A stretch of 44,909 nt of DNA, taken from assembly GCA_904501985.1 (NCBI GenBank), contig CAJGCT010000008.1, positions 1 to 44,909 on the forward strand, in the 5' to 3' direction. The notes below the pieces were generated by a model. It searched no databases and was not told the origin of the DNA. It saw nothing but the letters and a program-made list of their open reading frames with translations. Each line of letters opens with the position of its first letter. The stretch's first letter is position 1. The position numbers and the translations under genes are program-made. This DNA is from an uncultured Clostridia bacterium (lineage in GTDB: Bacteria > Bacillota > Clostridia > Oscillospirales > CAG-272). Shown here in pieces: positions 1 to 7,638 of this stretch.

Positions 1-27
1 GTACCGTTTGTTTTGTTCGACCTTGCC

Positions 28-48
28 CGAGTTTGCGTTGCAAACTCG
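28..48. repeat. Perfect 9-bp hairpin at window start
   Basis: CGAGTTTGC (28-36) and GCAAACTCG (40-48) form a perfect 9-bp stem with a 3-base loop, downstream of the minus-strand ATPase gene that ends at 92. Neither strand has a T-tract after it, so it is not a clear terminator. It could be a protein-binding or transfer-origin hairpin of the element, but the window is cut here and this cannot be decided. No gene was found in 1-91. Confidence 0.5.
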
Positions 49-91
49 CAAAGCAATTTGTGACGGTTGTAACGCCTCCCACGCCTTTTTT

Positions 92-1882
92 TCACACACT
101 CATAATTTTATTTGCGCTCTCCTTATAGAGCAGAAGAACGCGCTTGGATTTTGAACCAAACCGCATCGAGCGTGTGTTCTCGCCTGTGTCGGTATTGATG
201 AAGCCCTCTTCTGCAAGTGCCTTGCCAAGTAACTTTGACGAGATAGAAAATCCCTCGCCCTGATCCTCGCAGAATTTCTTTACAGCCTTGTGCGTGGCTT
301 CAAAGAAAAGGTAATAATACTTCTCGTCCTCGTAACCGAAACAGCTTGAAGGAAGAACAATATTGCAATCGTCCGCAGGGATGAGTGAGCCTTGACCGCA
401 CTCCACCATCGCAAGAAATTTACGAATGAAAATGTGCGTGGGCTTGTCTTGTTCAACGGCTTCGGATTGCTTGTCGGCAAGGTCAAGCAATATCTCTGTG
501 AGCTTGTTCTCAACGTCCTCGGCGTTGTCAGCCTTGAGCATCCCGTGCTGACAGAGGAAGGACAGCAGAAAACAAAAACCGACCTCAAGACACGCAAGCG
601 TATCGGGAAGTCGGTCGTGATATTTAATTTCTTTCTGTCGGAGCTTAGCTCTCCACTCGGCTCGGTAACGCTCGTATTTTACTTTGAGCGCGGCAAGGAA
701 TTTTTCTTCGCTCTCGCTGTCGGCAAGATATACCTTCCGCAACCATTCGGTATATGCGAACATACATCTCATCAGCATACCGCTGTGCGCTTGCTCTTGA
801 ATCATCGTGAGTGATGGCAAGTCAAGCTCGCCGGGCTTCATCTCCACGCAGAACAAACGAGCCGTACCACTCTCACCAATGTCGGGAGCAAACTCTGCCG
901 TTACGATTGCGTTCCCCTGCGGCGGTCTTGTTTCACGTAGCTGAATATCAGCGGTCAGACGATTGCGAGCTGCCTTGTCGCCGTATCCTCTTGCCAAGAC
1001 TTGCATCGTGGCTTTCATAGCATCACTTTCTTTTCTGCCTGTCGGGTGGTAATCGTCAATGCAAGTCAGCACGTCCTTGAGCGCAAAGGACGAGTGAATA
1101 ATGCTGTTGGCGGTATCCCGAAAGCTCATCGGCAAATCGGTGTTGGAGAAGTTACCGAAGAAGGAGAGGAACAGAGCTGCCACTGTACTTTTCATACTGC
1201 CCGTCCTTCCGAGAAGTAATAGGATGAATTTCGGCTCGTGACCGACTCTGCGTAAAAACTCATTCAGCGGTGTGAGAAACACAAGCGACAAGCACGGAAA
1301 GCTGACCTCGTGAGGAATAAAATCGGAATATAAAAATCCCGAAAGGTACGCGAGATCTTCTTCATTGAACGTGGTTGCCGCGCGGTAGCTCTGCAACGAG
1401 CCTTTCAGCTCCACGTCGTATTTCTCATTACCGGGCAGAAGAAAGAAATACTTGCCGTCTATCTTCTTCCATCCCGTATGAGCAAACACGGACTTCTTGC
1501 TTGCATAGATCGCCGTGCTTTTGATGGCTCGGCGCACGTGGCGTTGCACCTGCGGAACGACGTCAAGGTCAAGTGAAGCATCCCAATGGTTCAGCATCCA
1601 TTCCATCTTTTCAAGCTCCGTGGCAGCCACCTCTACCAAGGGAAGCTCCCGACCGCTATCGTCTTTGCCGCCGATGAGGTATTTGCGTGTCAGCTCGGCT
1701 CCGTCATCCACCGTGACCTCGCTGACGATTTTGGGAGCAAAGTTGCAAAGTCGGGTATAATAGACTCCCGATTTCGTTACTCGCTCTATGCTCAGACATC
1801 CGTTGTTTAACGCATAAGGCGTATCGTAGATGCCTATAAGCTCGCCCAAATCTTTGGGCAATTGGGGTTTAGATTCATTCAT
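92..1882 (-). CDS. DUF927-type helicase/ATPase-like protein of a mobile element
   Basis: 596 residues from the ATG at 1882, chosen because AAAGGAG (rc of 1891-1897) lies 8 bases upstream; an earlier in-frame ATG at 1936 has no such site. A Walker A motif GRTGSMKST is at residues 225-233 and a Walker B-like stretch (TCIDDYHP) ends at Asp276-Asp277. The preceding HTGWKK...DGKYFFLLPG segment (about 135-151) resembles the N-terminal part of DUF927 proteins, which are helicase/primase-associated ATPases of phages and integrated elements. The C-terminus (about 540-585) reads like a small winged-helix region. It diverges from the RNA polymerase-like gene at 2265 and shares its control region. Inferred role: a replication or DNA-processing motor of the element. 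The family call is from motifs only; the specific function is unknown. Confidence 0.7.
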   Translation of the reverse strand: MNESKPQLPKDLGELIGIYDTPYALNNGCLSIERVTKSGVYYTRLCNFAPKIVSEVTVDDGAELTRKYLIGGKDDSGRELPLVEVAATELEKMEWMLNHWDASLDLDVVPQVQRHVRRAIKSTAIYASKKSVFAHTGWKKIDGKYFFLLPGNEKYDVELKGSLQSYRAATTFNEEDLAYLSGFLYSDFIPHEVSFPCLSLVFLTPLNEFLRRVGHEPKFILLLLGRTGSMKSTVAALFLSFFGNFSNTDLPMSFRDTANSIIHSSFALKDVLTCIDDYHPTGRKESDAMKATMQVLARGYGDKAARNRLTADIQLRETRPPQGNAIVTAEFAPDIGESGTARLFCVEMKPGELDLPSLTMIQEQAHSGMLMRCMFAYTEWLRKVYLADSESEEKFLAALKVKYERYRAEWRAKLRQKEIKYHDRLPDTLACLEVGFCFLLSFLCQHGMLKADNAEDVENKLTEILLDLADKQSEAVEQDKPTHIFIRKFLAMVECGQGSLIPADDCNIVLPSSCFGYEDEKYYYLFFEATHKAVKKFCEDQGEGFSISSKLLGKALAEEGFINTDTGENTRSMRFGSKSKRVLLLYKESANKIMSV

Positions 1883-1923
1883 TTTTGAATCTCCTTTCTG
1901 CCTTATGGCTGTAAAATTATTTG

Positions 1924-1958
1924 CAAACAAAAACACTCTCCCGCGCTCGGAGAGAGTG
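1924..1958 (-). terminator. Terminator-like hairpin (possible attenuator) ahead of the DUF927-type gene
   Basis: On the minus strand a GC-rich stem (CACTCTC/GAGAGTG arms, 1934-1958) is followed by TTTTTGTTTG (rc of 1924-1933). It lies in the leader of the minus-strand ATPase gene (start 1882), downstream of two possible small minus-strand ORFs. This is the layout of an intrinsic terminator between a leader and its gene. It could act as an attenuator or end a short leader RNA. Confidence 0.55.
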
Positions 1959-1976
1959 AATTTTTGATTGCCGACA

Positions 1977-2000
1977 CTACATTATGGGGGTAGTATTCAT
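1977..2000 (-). CDS. Possible 7-residue leader peptide MNTTPIM
   Basis: ATG at 2000 (minus) with AGGAG about 8 bases upstream and a TAG stop after seven codons. It overlaps the stop of the 64-codon ORF upstream as ATGA and ends about 18 bases before the terminator-like hairpin at 1958-1934. Position and ribosome site fit a leader peptide. The first four residues (MNTT) repeat those of the upstream ORF because both starts lie in a 20-base direct repeat. Very short, so low confidence. Confidence 0.25.
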   Translation of the reverse strand: MNTTPIM

Positions 2001-2191
2001 AATACCACTCCTATCTTTCTACGTCCTCGGTGTAGACATTTAGGGGCGTATATGGGGCGTACATTCCCTTGTTTTCGGGGGCTTTTCTTGCCTTTACGCG
2101 CGTGTAAATTCTTGCGAGGGTAAACGTACCGCCCCCTTGACTTTGGCTCAAAGGGGCGGTGTTTCGGGTGGATTATGTGGGTAGTATTCAT
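1997..2191 (-). CDS. Possible small basic protein, 64 residues
   Basis: The ATG at 2191 has AAGAGG 9 bases upstream. About a third of the residues are Lys/Arg and several are His or Pro, with no recognisable family. The stop TGA overlaps the ATG of the 7-codon ORF (ATGA), which is typical of translational coupling. A 12-bp hairpin (2128-2160) lies inside the frame, which argues that the region may be regulatory RNA rather than protein-coding. If real, it could be a nucleic-acid-binding regulator of the divergent core. Alternatively it is a chance frame in a structured control region. Confidence 0.3.
   Translation of the reverse strand: MNTTHIIHPKHRPFEPKSRGRYVYPRKNLHARKGKKSPRKQGNVRPIYAPKCLHRGRRKIGVVL
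2128..2160. repeat. 12-bp GC-rich hairpin between the divergent core genes
   Basis: ACCGCCCCCTTG (2128-2139) pairs with CAAAGGGGCGGT (2149-2160) with one mismatch and a 9-base loop. No T-tract follows on either strand, so it is unlikely to be a terminator. It could be an RNA regulatory structure, a protein-binding palindrome or part of an origin. Confidence 0.65.
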
Positions 2192-2203
2192 TTTACAAAC
2201 CTC

Positions 2204-2232
2204 TTGAAAAGTTCACAATTTTATGATATACT
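2204..2232 (+). promoter_or_regulatory. Sigma-A-type promoter of the RNA polymerase-like gene
   Basis: TTGAAA (2204-2209), a 17-base spacer and TATACT (2227-2232). The start codon is at 2265 with GGGAGGTGAG just upstream. The element's polymerase therefore appears to be transcribed by the host enzyme. Confidence 0.75.
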
Positions 2233-2264
2233 GTTAGTAACGATTACCGACGGGAGGTGAGATA

Positions 2265-5200
2265 ATGCCCGAAATACGATACAGAATACCGCTATTGTCA
2301 GCGCAGGCAATCCTCGCTTATGCGAAGATCAACGAGCGTTTTCCCGATAGATATACGGTTGCTCTGAACAAGCGTGAAACCGAAAGCACCGTCATTCGCG
2401 GCGGTGAAACCTATCAAGCGGATAACGCCATATTTTATCAAGCAATGTGCGCGATCCATAATTATCAATATACCGCACCGACCGAGGATGCCGTTATTGA
2501 AGATTTATACGACGTTATCGCATACGTTGATTTCAAAGGAATATTTGACCGCGATGATACCAATCCCAAGGTGGCTTTGCGACAGAAGAAAGCCGAGTCG
2601 ATGTTTCGCGGTCAAGGCATTAAGCTCGACTTCGGTAAGGGGCAGCAGAACTACGTAGCCTTTGAGCGTTCCGCAAGTATGAGCCGCAACGCTCGCCTTG
2701 CCTTTATCCGCGAGGATATGTATTCTGCCGTTCACTCCCGTATGACGCTTGATATGAGAATACGCGAATGTCAGCTCTCCAAGCTCTACGCATATAACGG
2801 CTTGATGTTTTCAAGCGGAACGAGAATTGAAACGCCTTTCCTATGGAATGAACATAGCATCGTCGTGATTGATAATCCGACTGATGCGAAGCCACACGCC
2901 AAGGTCATCACCGTTAAGGATGTTACGGGAGAAGGCAACGTCCGTAAATATGAGCGCATAGAAACAACGGACAGAATATCCATTACCGAGTTTGACGGTG
3001 AAGGTCTTATTTCCAAGGAATTTTCAAAATATATCGACACACAGCTTTGCGGCAGGCACATTCACCATTCGTATCAGATCCGTATGCCCTATATCAAGGG
3101 AATGGTTCACGAGGTCGATTTTCGCACGTTGCTCACGGGTGTCGGCATACAAAGCATCAAGGACGTTTGGGGCAACGAACACCCAATCAATGAAGTTCAC
3201 CTAATATTAACGAAAAGTCAGCTAAAGGGCTTTGGATGGCTTGAGGAAAGCGGATACCATTGGTATAAATATCTGCGCGTATGCGAGAAATACGGTCACG
3301 CGCTGTACGTGACGGGTATATCCAAGGATGCTCCCGAGGAATACACCGAGCTGAATTATCAGTTCTTGAATACGGTATCAATGAAAACCGAGCTGTTTCG
3401 CCCCGACGATCTTCCTCTCGGATGGGAGCATAGTCCGGCAGAAGAAGAACGGGAGTGGCTGACCAAGGCTACCGAGCAGAGATATTACGACCTTTGCGCC
3501 AACGACTATTTCCGTCAGCGGTATTTTATCTCTCGGGCGGAGCGTTGGAGCTTTCGCAAAAAGAGTAAGAACTACCGTATGGCGCAGATACTCAAAAAGA
3601 ATCCGTTATTTATACACGAAGCATATTTTACAAGTGAGCTTGATGCGTTGGCGGAAAACGTACTCAAAAATTATGCCGTAGGAAAGCTCTTGATAGAGGG
3701 AGATAACCGCTATCTTTCGGGCGACCTGATGCAGTTCTTACTCAACTTGATAATGCCATACAGAATGGTATCTCCCGATGCGGTAAAGCTTTGTCGCACG
3801 TTGCTTGATGAGTCCTTTTCGGGAACTGCGGATTTTTACGCTCCGGGCGCGGTATATGCCAAACAAGAGCGTTATACCTTGCTTCGCAATCCGCACATAG
3901 CAAGGAACGAAGAAGCAATGGTTAAGCCCATCGAGAAGGTAGGATATATGCGCGACAGATACCTTTCGCATCTTACCGACGTCGTAATGGTTGGCAGTAC
4001 CTCGCTTATCGCAGAACGCTTGGGCGGTGCTGACTATGACGGTGATATGGTGAAAACCATTGCCGAGCCGATACTGAACGATTGTGTGTTCCAAAATTAC
4101 GATACCGACAAAAACGATTTTGACAACAACTACAATCTGCCGTTATTAAAAATACCTTCCGCGACACCGCAGATACAGAACGCGAACAATTGGCGCGCAC
4201 GTTTCCAAGCGATCAAGAACACCTTTTCCTCTCGTGTCGGTCAGATCTCCAATGCGGCACTTGACCGCAGTATCATCGCATACGACGAGAACGCCGATGC
4301 TGAAACGAAGGAGAGATGCAGACAGGAAACCGAAACGCTTGCTATCCTTACGGGGCTTGAGATCGACTCCGCAAAAAGCGGTATCAAGCCCGATCTGTCG
4401 GAATATCTCGGAACGAAGAATATCAAGCGCAGTAATTTCTTGAAGTATAAGCGTATTCTCGACGAGTCTGAGGAACGCCGTGCGTGGTATGAGCCGACCT
4501 TTGAGGAACGCTTCAAGGAGTATTTTGCCAAGACGGATTGGGATGCCGTCAGCTCCAATTTGGAGAAGCTGCCGTATTATGCCTATATGCTCAAAAAGCA
4601 CACACCGAAGGCAAAGCGCAAGCCTGCCAAAGCGCAAGAACTATTTACCTTTGCGATGGAGCAAGGTTGGGAGGATAAGCTAAATCCCGCTATCCTTGAG
4701 CGTATCAAAGCACTCACGGACACATACGAGAGTTGTCTGCGCCGTATCCGCGCGAGTGCGCATCTCCCGAAGGCTCAATCTAAAAAGAATGGCATCAACC
4801 GCATTTTCTATCTTCGTGACGAGGAAAACAAATACGATGTTGATGAGCTTTACGCTCTGTTCGTCAATCTCCCTGCCGACCGCGTAAGTGATATTCGCCG
4901 TGCTATCCGTGAGGAAGGGTGGCAATTTATGCCCGAAGAACAAAGAACGCTCTTTTTGCATAAATATCTGCCCGAAGATGAGTTTATCCCTTATTACGAT
5001 CTGTTTGCCGATTTCCGTTGCGGCGGCTATCGCCTGCTTGGTGACTTGATAATTGATACCGATAACGAGAATATCACGCAAGACCGCGCAAGGCTGCGTT
5101 TTGAAAACGATACGCCCGAGATGGTCGCACTTATGGATGCGTTCATCAATAAGGAGTTTGGGGTGGATTATCGGGATGCCGTTGCCTCAAGGTGCTTGGA

Positions 5201-5321
5201 TTTGGTCAAAAAGATATGCAATCCGAGTGAGGCGGTCAAGTACGTTGTTGCTCTCAATAAGAGGTCATTCCTATGGGATGTGCTGTGGGAATACGTTGAA
5301 AAATACGCATTAAAGAGGTAA
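2265..5321 (+). CDS. Two-barrel RNA polymerase of the YonO/RdRP-like superfamily
   Basis: 1018 residues. The catalytic signature is clear: GGADYDGD with Asp590, Asp592 and Asp594 matches the DbDGD metal-binding loop of two-barrel RNA polymerases (eukaryotic RNAi-type RdRPs, phage SP-beta YonO). About 45 residues earlier, RNPH at 541-544 precedes a VVMVGS...ERL stretch, the same order and spacing as the conserved RNP...GD(L/Y)DGD block of that family. YonO is a single-subunit DNA-templated RNA polymerase. The template here (DNA or RNA) cannot be told from sequence. Residues 1-480 and 700-1018 match nothing I recognise. The start has a strong GGGAGGTGAG ribosome site and a host-type promoter. 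The gene diverges from a DUF927-type ATPase and is followed 6 bases later by an unknown gene. Inferred role: transcription (or RNA synthesis) dedicated to the mobile element. Confidence 0.8.
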   Translation: MPEIRYRIPLLSAQAILAYAKINERFPDRYTVALNKRETESTVIRGGETYQADNAIFYQAMCAIHNYQYTAPTEDAVIEDLYDVIAYVDFKGIFDRDDTNPKVALRQKKAESMFRGQGIKLDFGKGQQNYVAFERSASMSRNARLAFIREDMYSAVHSRMTLDMRIRECQLSKLYAYNGLMFSSGTRIETPFLWNEHSIVVIDNPTDAKPHAKVITVKDVTGEGNVRKYERIETTDRISITEFDGEGLISKEFSKYIDTQLCGRHIHHSYQIRMPYIKGMVHEVDFRTLLTGVGIQSIKDVWGNEHPINEVHLILTKSQLKGFGWLEESGYHWYKYLRVCEKYGHALYVTGISKDAPEEYTELNYQFLNTVSMKTELFRPDDLPLGWEHSPAEEEREWLTKATEQRYYDLCANDYFRQRYFISRAERWSFRKKSKNYRMAQILKKNPLFIHEAYFTSELDALAENVLKNYAVGKLLIEGDNRYLSGDLMQFLLNLIMPYRMVSPDAVKLCRTLLDESFSGTADFYAPGAVYAKQERYTLLRNPHIARNEEAMVKPIEKVGYMRDRYLSHLTDVVMVGSTSLIAERLGGADYDGDMVKTIAEPILNDCVFQNYDTDKNDFDNNYNLPLLKIPSATPQIQNANNWRARFQAIKNTFSSRVGQISNAALDRSIIAYDENADAETKERCRQETETLAILTGLEIDSAKSGIKPDLSEYLGTKNIKRSNFLKYKRILDESEERRAWYEPTFEERFKEYFAKTDWDAVSSNLEKLPYYAYMLKKHTPKAKRKPAKAQELFTFAMEQGWEDKLNPAILERIKALTDTYESCLRRIRASAHLPKAQSKKNGINRIFYLRDEENKYDVDELYALFVNLPADRVSDIRRAIREEGWQFMPEEQRTLFLHKYLPEDEFIPYYDLFADFRCGGYRLLGDLIIDTDNENITQDRARLRFENDTPEMVALMDAFINKEFGVDYRDAVASRCLDLVKKICNPSEAVKYVVALNKRSFLWDVLWEYVEKYALKR

Positions 5322-5327
5322 ACCGAT

Positions 5328-6185
5328 ATGACGAATGAATGGAAAGAATATAAAGCATATATCGGTACACCGACCTATGCCGTGAACGATAGGAAGGACA
5401 CATCTTTTCTCGGTAGGTTCACCTCGGATATGATCAAGGACTTTTCGGGGCTGACGCGTATCTTTACCGTCCTCGCCCGTGGGTATCTCTTTCATAACTC
5501 CGACGGCTCTTTGAAGGACGGTGATCCTTACGAGCGTATCGACTATGCTCGCCGCGCTCTTTGTGCGTGGTGTAGTCTGCCGAGCAACAAAAAAGCCACT
5601 CCTACGAAGGAATGGCAGTACAGTACCGATTTTTCAGAGTATCACGAGGAATTTCCCGAGCTTGTCACCGAGGACGGCGCAGGGTGGTATTACCGCCACG
5701 TTCACGCGCTTGCCGAGTTTATCCGTAATAATACGGGGAGCGTGAATAAGCGGTTGCATTGCTTGGCGGAGAGAACGAAGGAATGGGATGCGGCTTGGGA
5801 GAACAAGGTCAAGCAGTATCAAGTACCGCTTTTCTCGTCGAACACCAATGCCGAGTGGCTACTCTCCTTTGACAGCGCGATTGCCGATGCCTTGGAGCTT
5901 GGCTCTTTGCGGCGCGAGGCGGTGATACTTACAGCAAAACAAACAAAGCGTTTGGCGTTATTTAAGCCGAAGGATGTGCCGATGAAGGTGCTGACCACGC
6001 TTGCCGAGTTCTATATTGCAAACAAGCAGGAGCAGAGCGAATGGGTGATCTTGCCCGTTACAAATATCGGCGCATATCTCGGTAGCTCGTCGCTCGGAAG
6101 GCAATATTTAAGCAAGATACCGCCCGAACTGATGGAACGGAAGCAGAGTAGCTTTGGGGCGAGTGTTTATCGGATGTGGCTCTAA
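5328..6185 (+). CDS. Unknown protein in operon with the RNA polymerase-like gene
   Basis: 285 residues, starting 6 bases after the polymerase stop, so almost certainly co-transcribed; AAGAGG overlaps the end of the upstream gene. No signal peptide, membrane segment or nucleotide-binding motif is visible. It is rich in Trp, Tyr and charged residues, with aromatic patches such as ALCAWCSLP (about 79-87) and GAGWYYRHVHAL (about 118-129). The C-terminal 60 residues (ILPVTNIGAYLGSSSLGRQYL...) could be a DNA-binding or oligomerisation region, but that is only an impression. Coupling to the polymerase suggests an accessory subunit, template-recognition factor or regulator. I do not recognise the family. 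Confidence 0.75.
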   Translation: MTNEWKEYKAYIGTPTYAVNDRKDTSFLGRFTSDMIKDFSGLTRIFTVLARGYLFHNSDGSLKDGDPYERIDYARRALCAWCSLPSNKKATPTKEWQYSTDFSEYHEEFPELVTEDGAGWYYRHVHALAEFIRNNTGSVNKRLHCLAERTKEWDAAWENKVKQYQVPLFSSNTNAEWLLSFDSAIADALELGSLRREAVILTAKQTKRLALFKPKDVPMKVLTTLAEFYIANKQEQSEWVILPVTNIGAYLGSSSLGRQYLSKIPPELMERKQSSFGASVYRMWL

Positions 6186-6207
6186 TTTTTGAAGTCAAGC
6201 TTTGTTC

Positions 6208-6322
6208 CATCTAATATTTTTGCCACCTGCGGCAAAAATATTAGATGAACCTATTGCGTTTTTTGAGCGATTGGTGTATAATGTATCTAATAAAAGTGCC
6301 GTTGCGGCAAAAATATTAGATG
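6208..6322. repeat. Two inverted repeats bracketing the AAA-ATPase promoter
   Basis: Repeat 1: CATCTAATATTTTTGCC (6208-6224) and its exact complement GGCAAAAATATTAGATG (6231-6247), a 17-bp perfect stem with a 6-base loop. Repeat 2 has the identical right arm at 6306-6322 and a degraded left arm (6284-6300, 12 of 17 positions). The promoter lies between them, and repeat 2 runs into the ribosome site. This fits a pair of operators, or the remains of a small inverted-repeat element. Confidence 0.75.
6254..6282 (+). promoter_or_regulatory. Probable promoter of the AAA-ATPase gene and following array
   Basis: A perfect TATAAT at 6277-6282 with a weak -35 (TTGCGT, 6254-6259) at the ideal 17-base spacing. 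It sits between the two inverted repeats, so a repressor bound there would block it. Confidence 0.6.
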
Positions 6323-6331
6323 GAGGTCGTT

Positions 6332-7633
6332 ATGGAGATAAAAAGAGACGTATATCTGAACAGGCTTATCGTTAGAAAACACAACGGTTTTATTAAAGTA
6401 ATTACCGGTATTCGCAGATGCGGAAAATCCTATTTGCTCAATACTTTGTTTTATAATCACTTGATTGCGGAAGGTATTGCGGAGGATCACATCATCCGCT
6501 TCGCGTTCGACTCTGCCGACGATTTGATTAAAATCGGAGAAGATCCCATTATCCTTGATAATGAGCGTGAGGATAGAAAGGTCGATCCCACCAAATTCTT
6601 GCATTGGCTACAACCGCAGATAGCCGATAAGAATATGCACTATATTCTGCTTGACGAGGTGCAAAAGCTCGGCGCATTTGAGTCGGTTCTCAATGGTTTT
6701 CTTCGCAAGAGCAATCTTGATGTTTACGTAACCGGCAGTAATTCAAAATTCTTGTCAAAGGATATTCTGACCGAGTTTGAGGGCAGAGGCGACGAGGTTC
6801 ATGTTCTCCCTCTTTCATTCTCCGAGTATTATGCGTTCAAGGGCGGCGACAAGAGCGAAGCGTTTGACGATTATTCCATCTACGGTGGTCTACCCGCTGT
6901 TACGCTGATGGCGACCGAGGAACAGAAAACCAATTATCTAATCTCTCAAATGCAAAACCTTTATTTGCGCGACATCAAGAACCGCTACAGTTTGCAGGAC
7001 GACGTGACTCTCGGAGAGGTGCTTGACGTGATCGCTTCGGGCATATCCACCTTGACCAATCCTCGAAACATTTCCAATACAATGAACACCGTGCGCGGAG
7101 GCAATATATGCGATGCGACTGTTGACCGATATATCGGTCATATGGAGGATGCCTTTATGCTTACGCGCGTAAAGCGATACAACGTAAAAGGCAGAAAATA
7201 TATCGGCACTCCTTACAAAATCTATTTTGAGGATATTGGACTTCGAAATGCTCGTCTGAAATTCAGACAGATCGAGGGCACTCATATAATGGAAAATATC
7301 CTCTATAATGAGCTGCGTTACAGAGGATACCAAGTGGACGTTGGAATCGTAGAGGTTCGAGAGAGAGATGCTGAAGGAAAAGAAAACCGCAGTCAGCTTG
7401 AAATCGACTTTATTGCAACCCTCGGAAGCAAAAAATACTATATCCAATCGGCGTATGCGATTCCCGACCAAGCGAAGTACGAGCAAGAAACCGCGTCCTT
7501 TGATAAGACGATGGACTCCTTCAAGAAGATCATCGTTGTGGAAAAGAGTATGAAGCCGCGCCGAGATGAAAAGGGATACGTAATGATGGGCGTAAAGGAA
7601 TTTTTGCTTGATAAGGAGAGTCTTGAGGCATAA
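6332..7633 (+). CDS. AAA-family ATPase with DUF4143 C-terminal domain
   Basis: 433 residues from the ATG at 6332, preferred to the in-frame ATG at 6320 because GGAGG (6322-6326) lies between them. Walker A GIRRCGKS is at residues 26-33, Walker B ILLDEVQ at 105-111 with Asp108-Glu109, and a sensor-like VTGSNS at 133-138. The order AAA_14 domain then DUF4143 (C-terminal half, ending in a REVxxxx-like nuclease-fold segment with LEIDFIATLGSKKYYIQ) is typical of the widespread 'ATP-binding protein' family common in mobile DNA. Family members are of unsettled function, so no role is assigned. It heads the plus-strand array and has its own bracketed promoter. Confidence 0.85.
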   Translation: MEIKRDVYLNRLIVRKHNGFIKVITGIRRCGKSYLLNTLFYNHLIAEGIAEDHIIRFAFDSADDLIKIGEDPIILDNEREDRKVDPTKFLHWLQPQIADKNMHYILLDEVQKLGAFESVLNGFLRKSNLDVYVTGSNSKFLSKDILTEFEGRGDEVHVLPLSFSEYYAFKGGDKSEAFDDYSIYGGLPAVTLMATEEQKTNYLISQMQNLYLRDIKNRYSLQDDVTLGEVLDVIASGISTLTNPRNISNTMNTVRGGNICDATVDRYIGHMEDAFMLTRVKRYNVKGRKYIGTPYKIYFEDIGLRNARLKFRQIEGTHIMENILYNELRYRGYQVDVGIVEVRERDAEGKENRSQLEIDFIATLGSKKYYIQSAYAIPDQAKYEQETASFDKTMDSFKKIIVVEKSMKPRRDEKGYVMMGVKEFLLDKESLEA

Positions 7634-7638
7634 GTGAA

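Larger units (their letters stand above)
1981..2191. repeat. Pair of 20-base direct repeats in the divergent control region
   Basis: ATTATGGGGGTAGTATTCAT at 1981-2000 and ATTATGTGGGTAGTATTCAT at 2172-2191 differ at one position and are 191 bases apart, start to start. On the minus strand each begins with an ATG that has its own ribosome site. On the plus strand the right copy ends 12 bases before the -35 box of the polymerase gene. Possible roles: a duplicated translation start, operator sites, or promoters read by the element's own polymerase. Confidence 0.7.

Noticed and set aside
392..814. Plus-strand frames opposite the DUF927-type gene
   Set aside because: Shadow frames; the minus-strand frame carries Walker motifs and a proper ribosome site.
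2128..2160. Intrinsic terminator
   Set aside because: Strong stem but no T-tract on either side.
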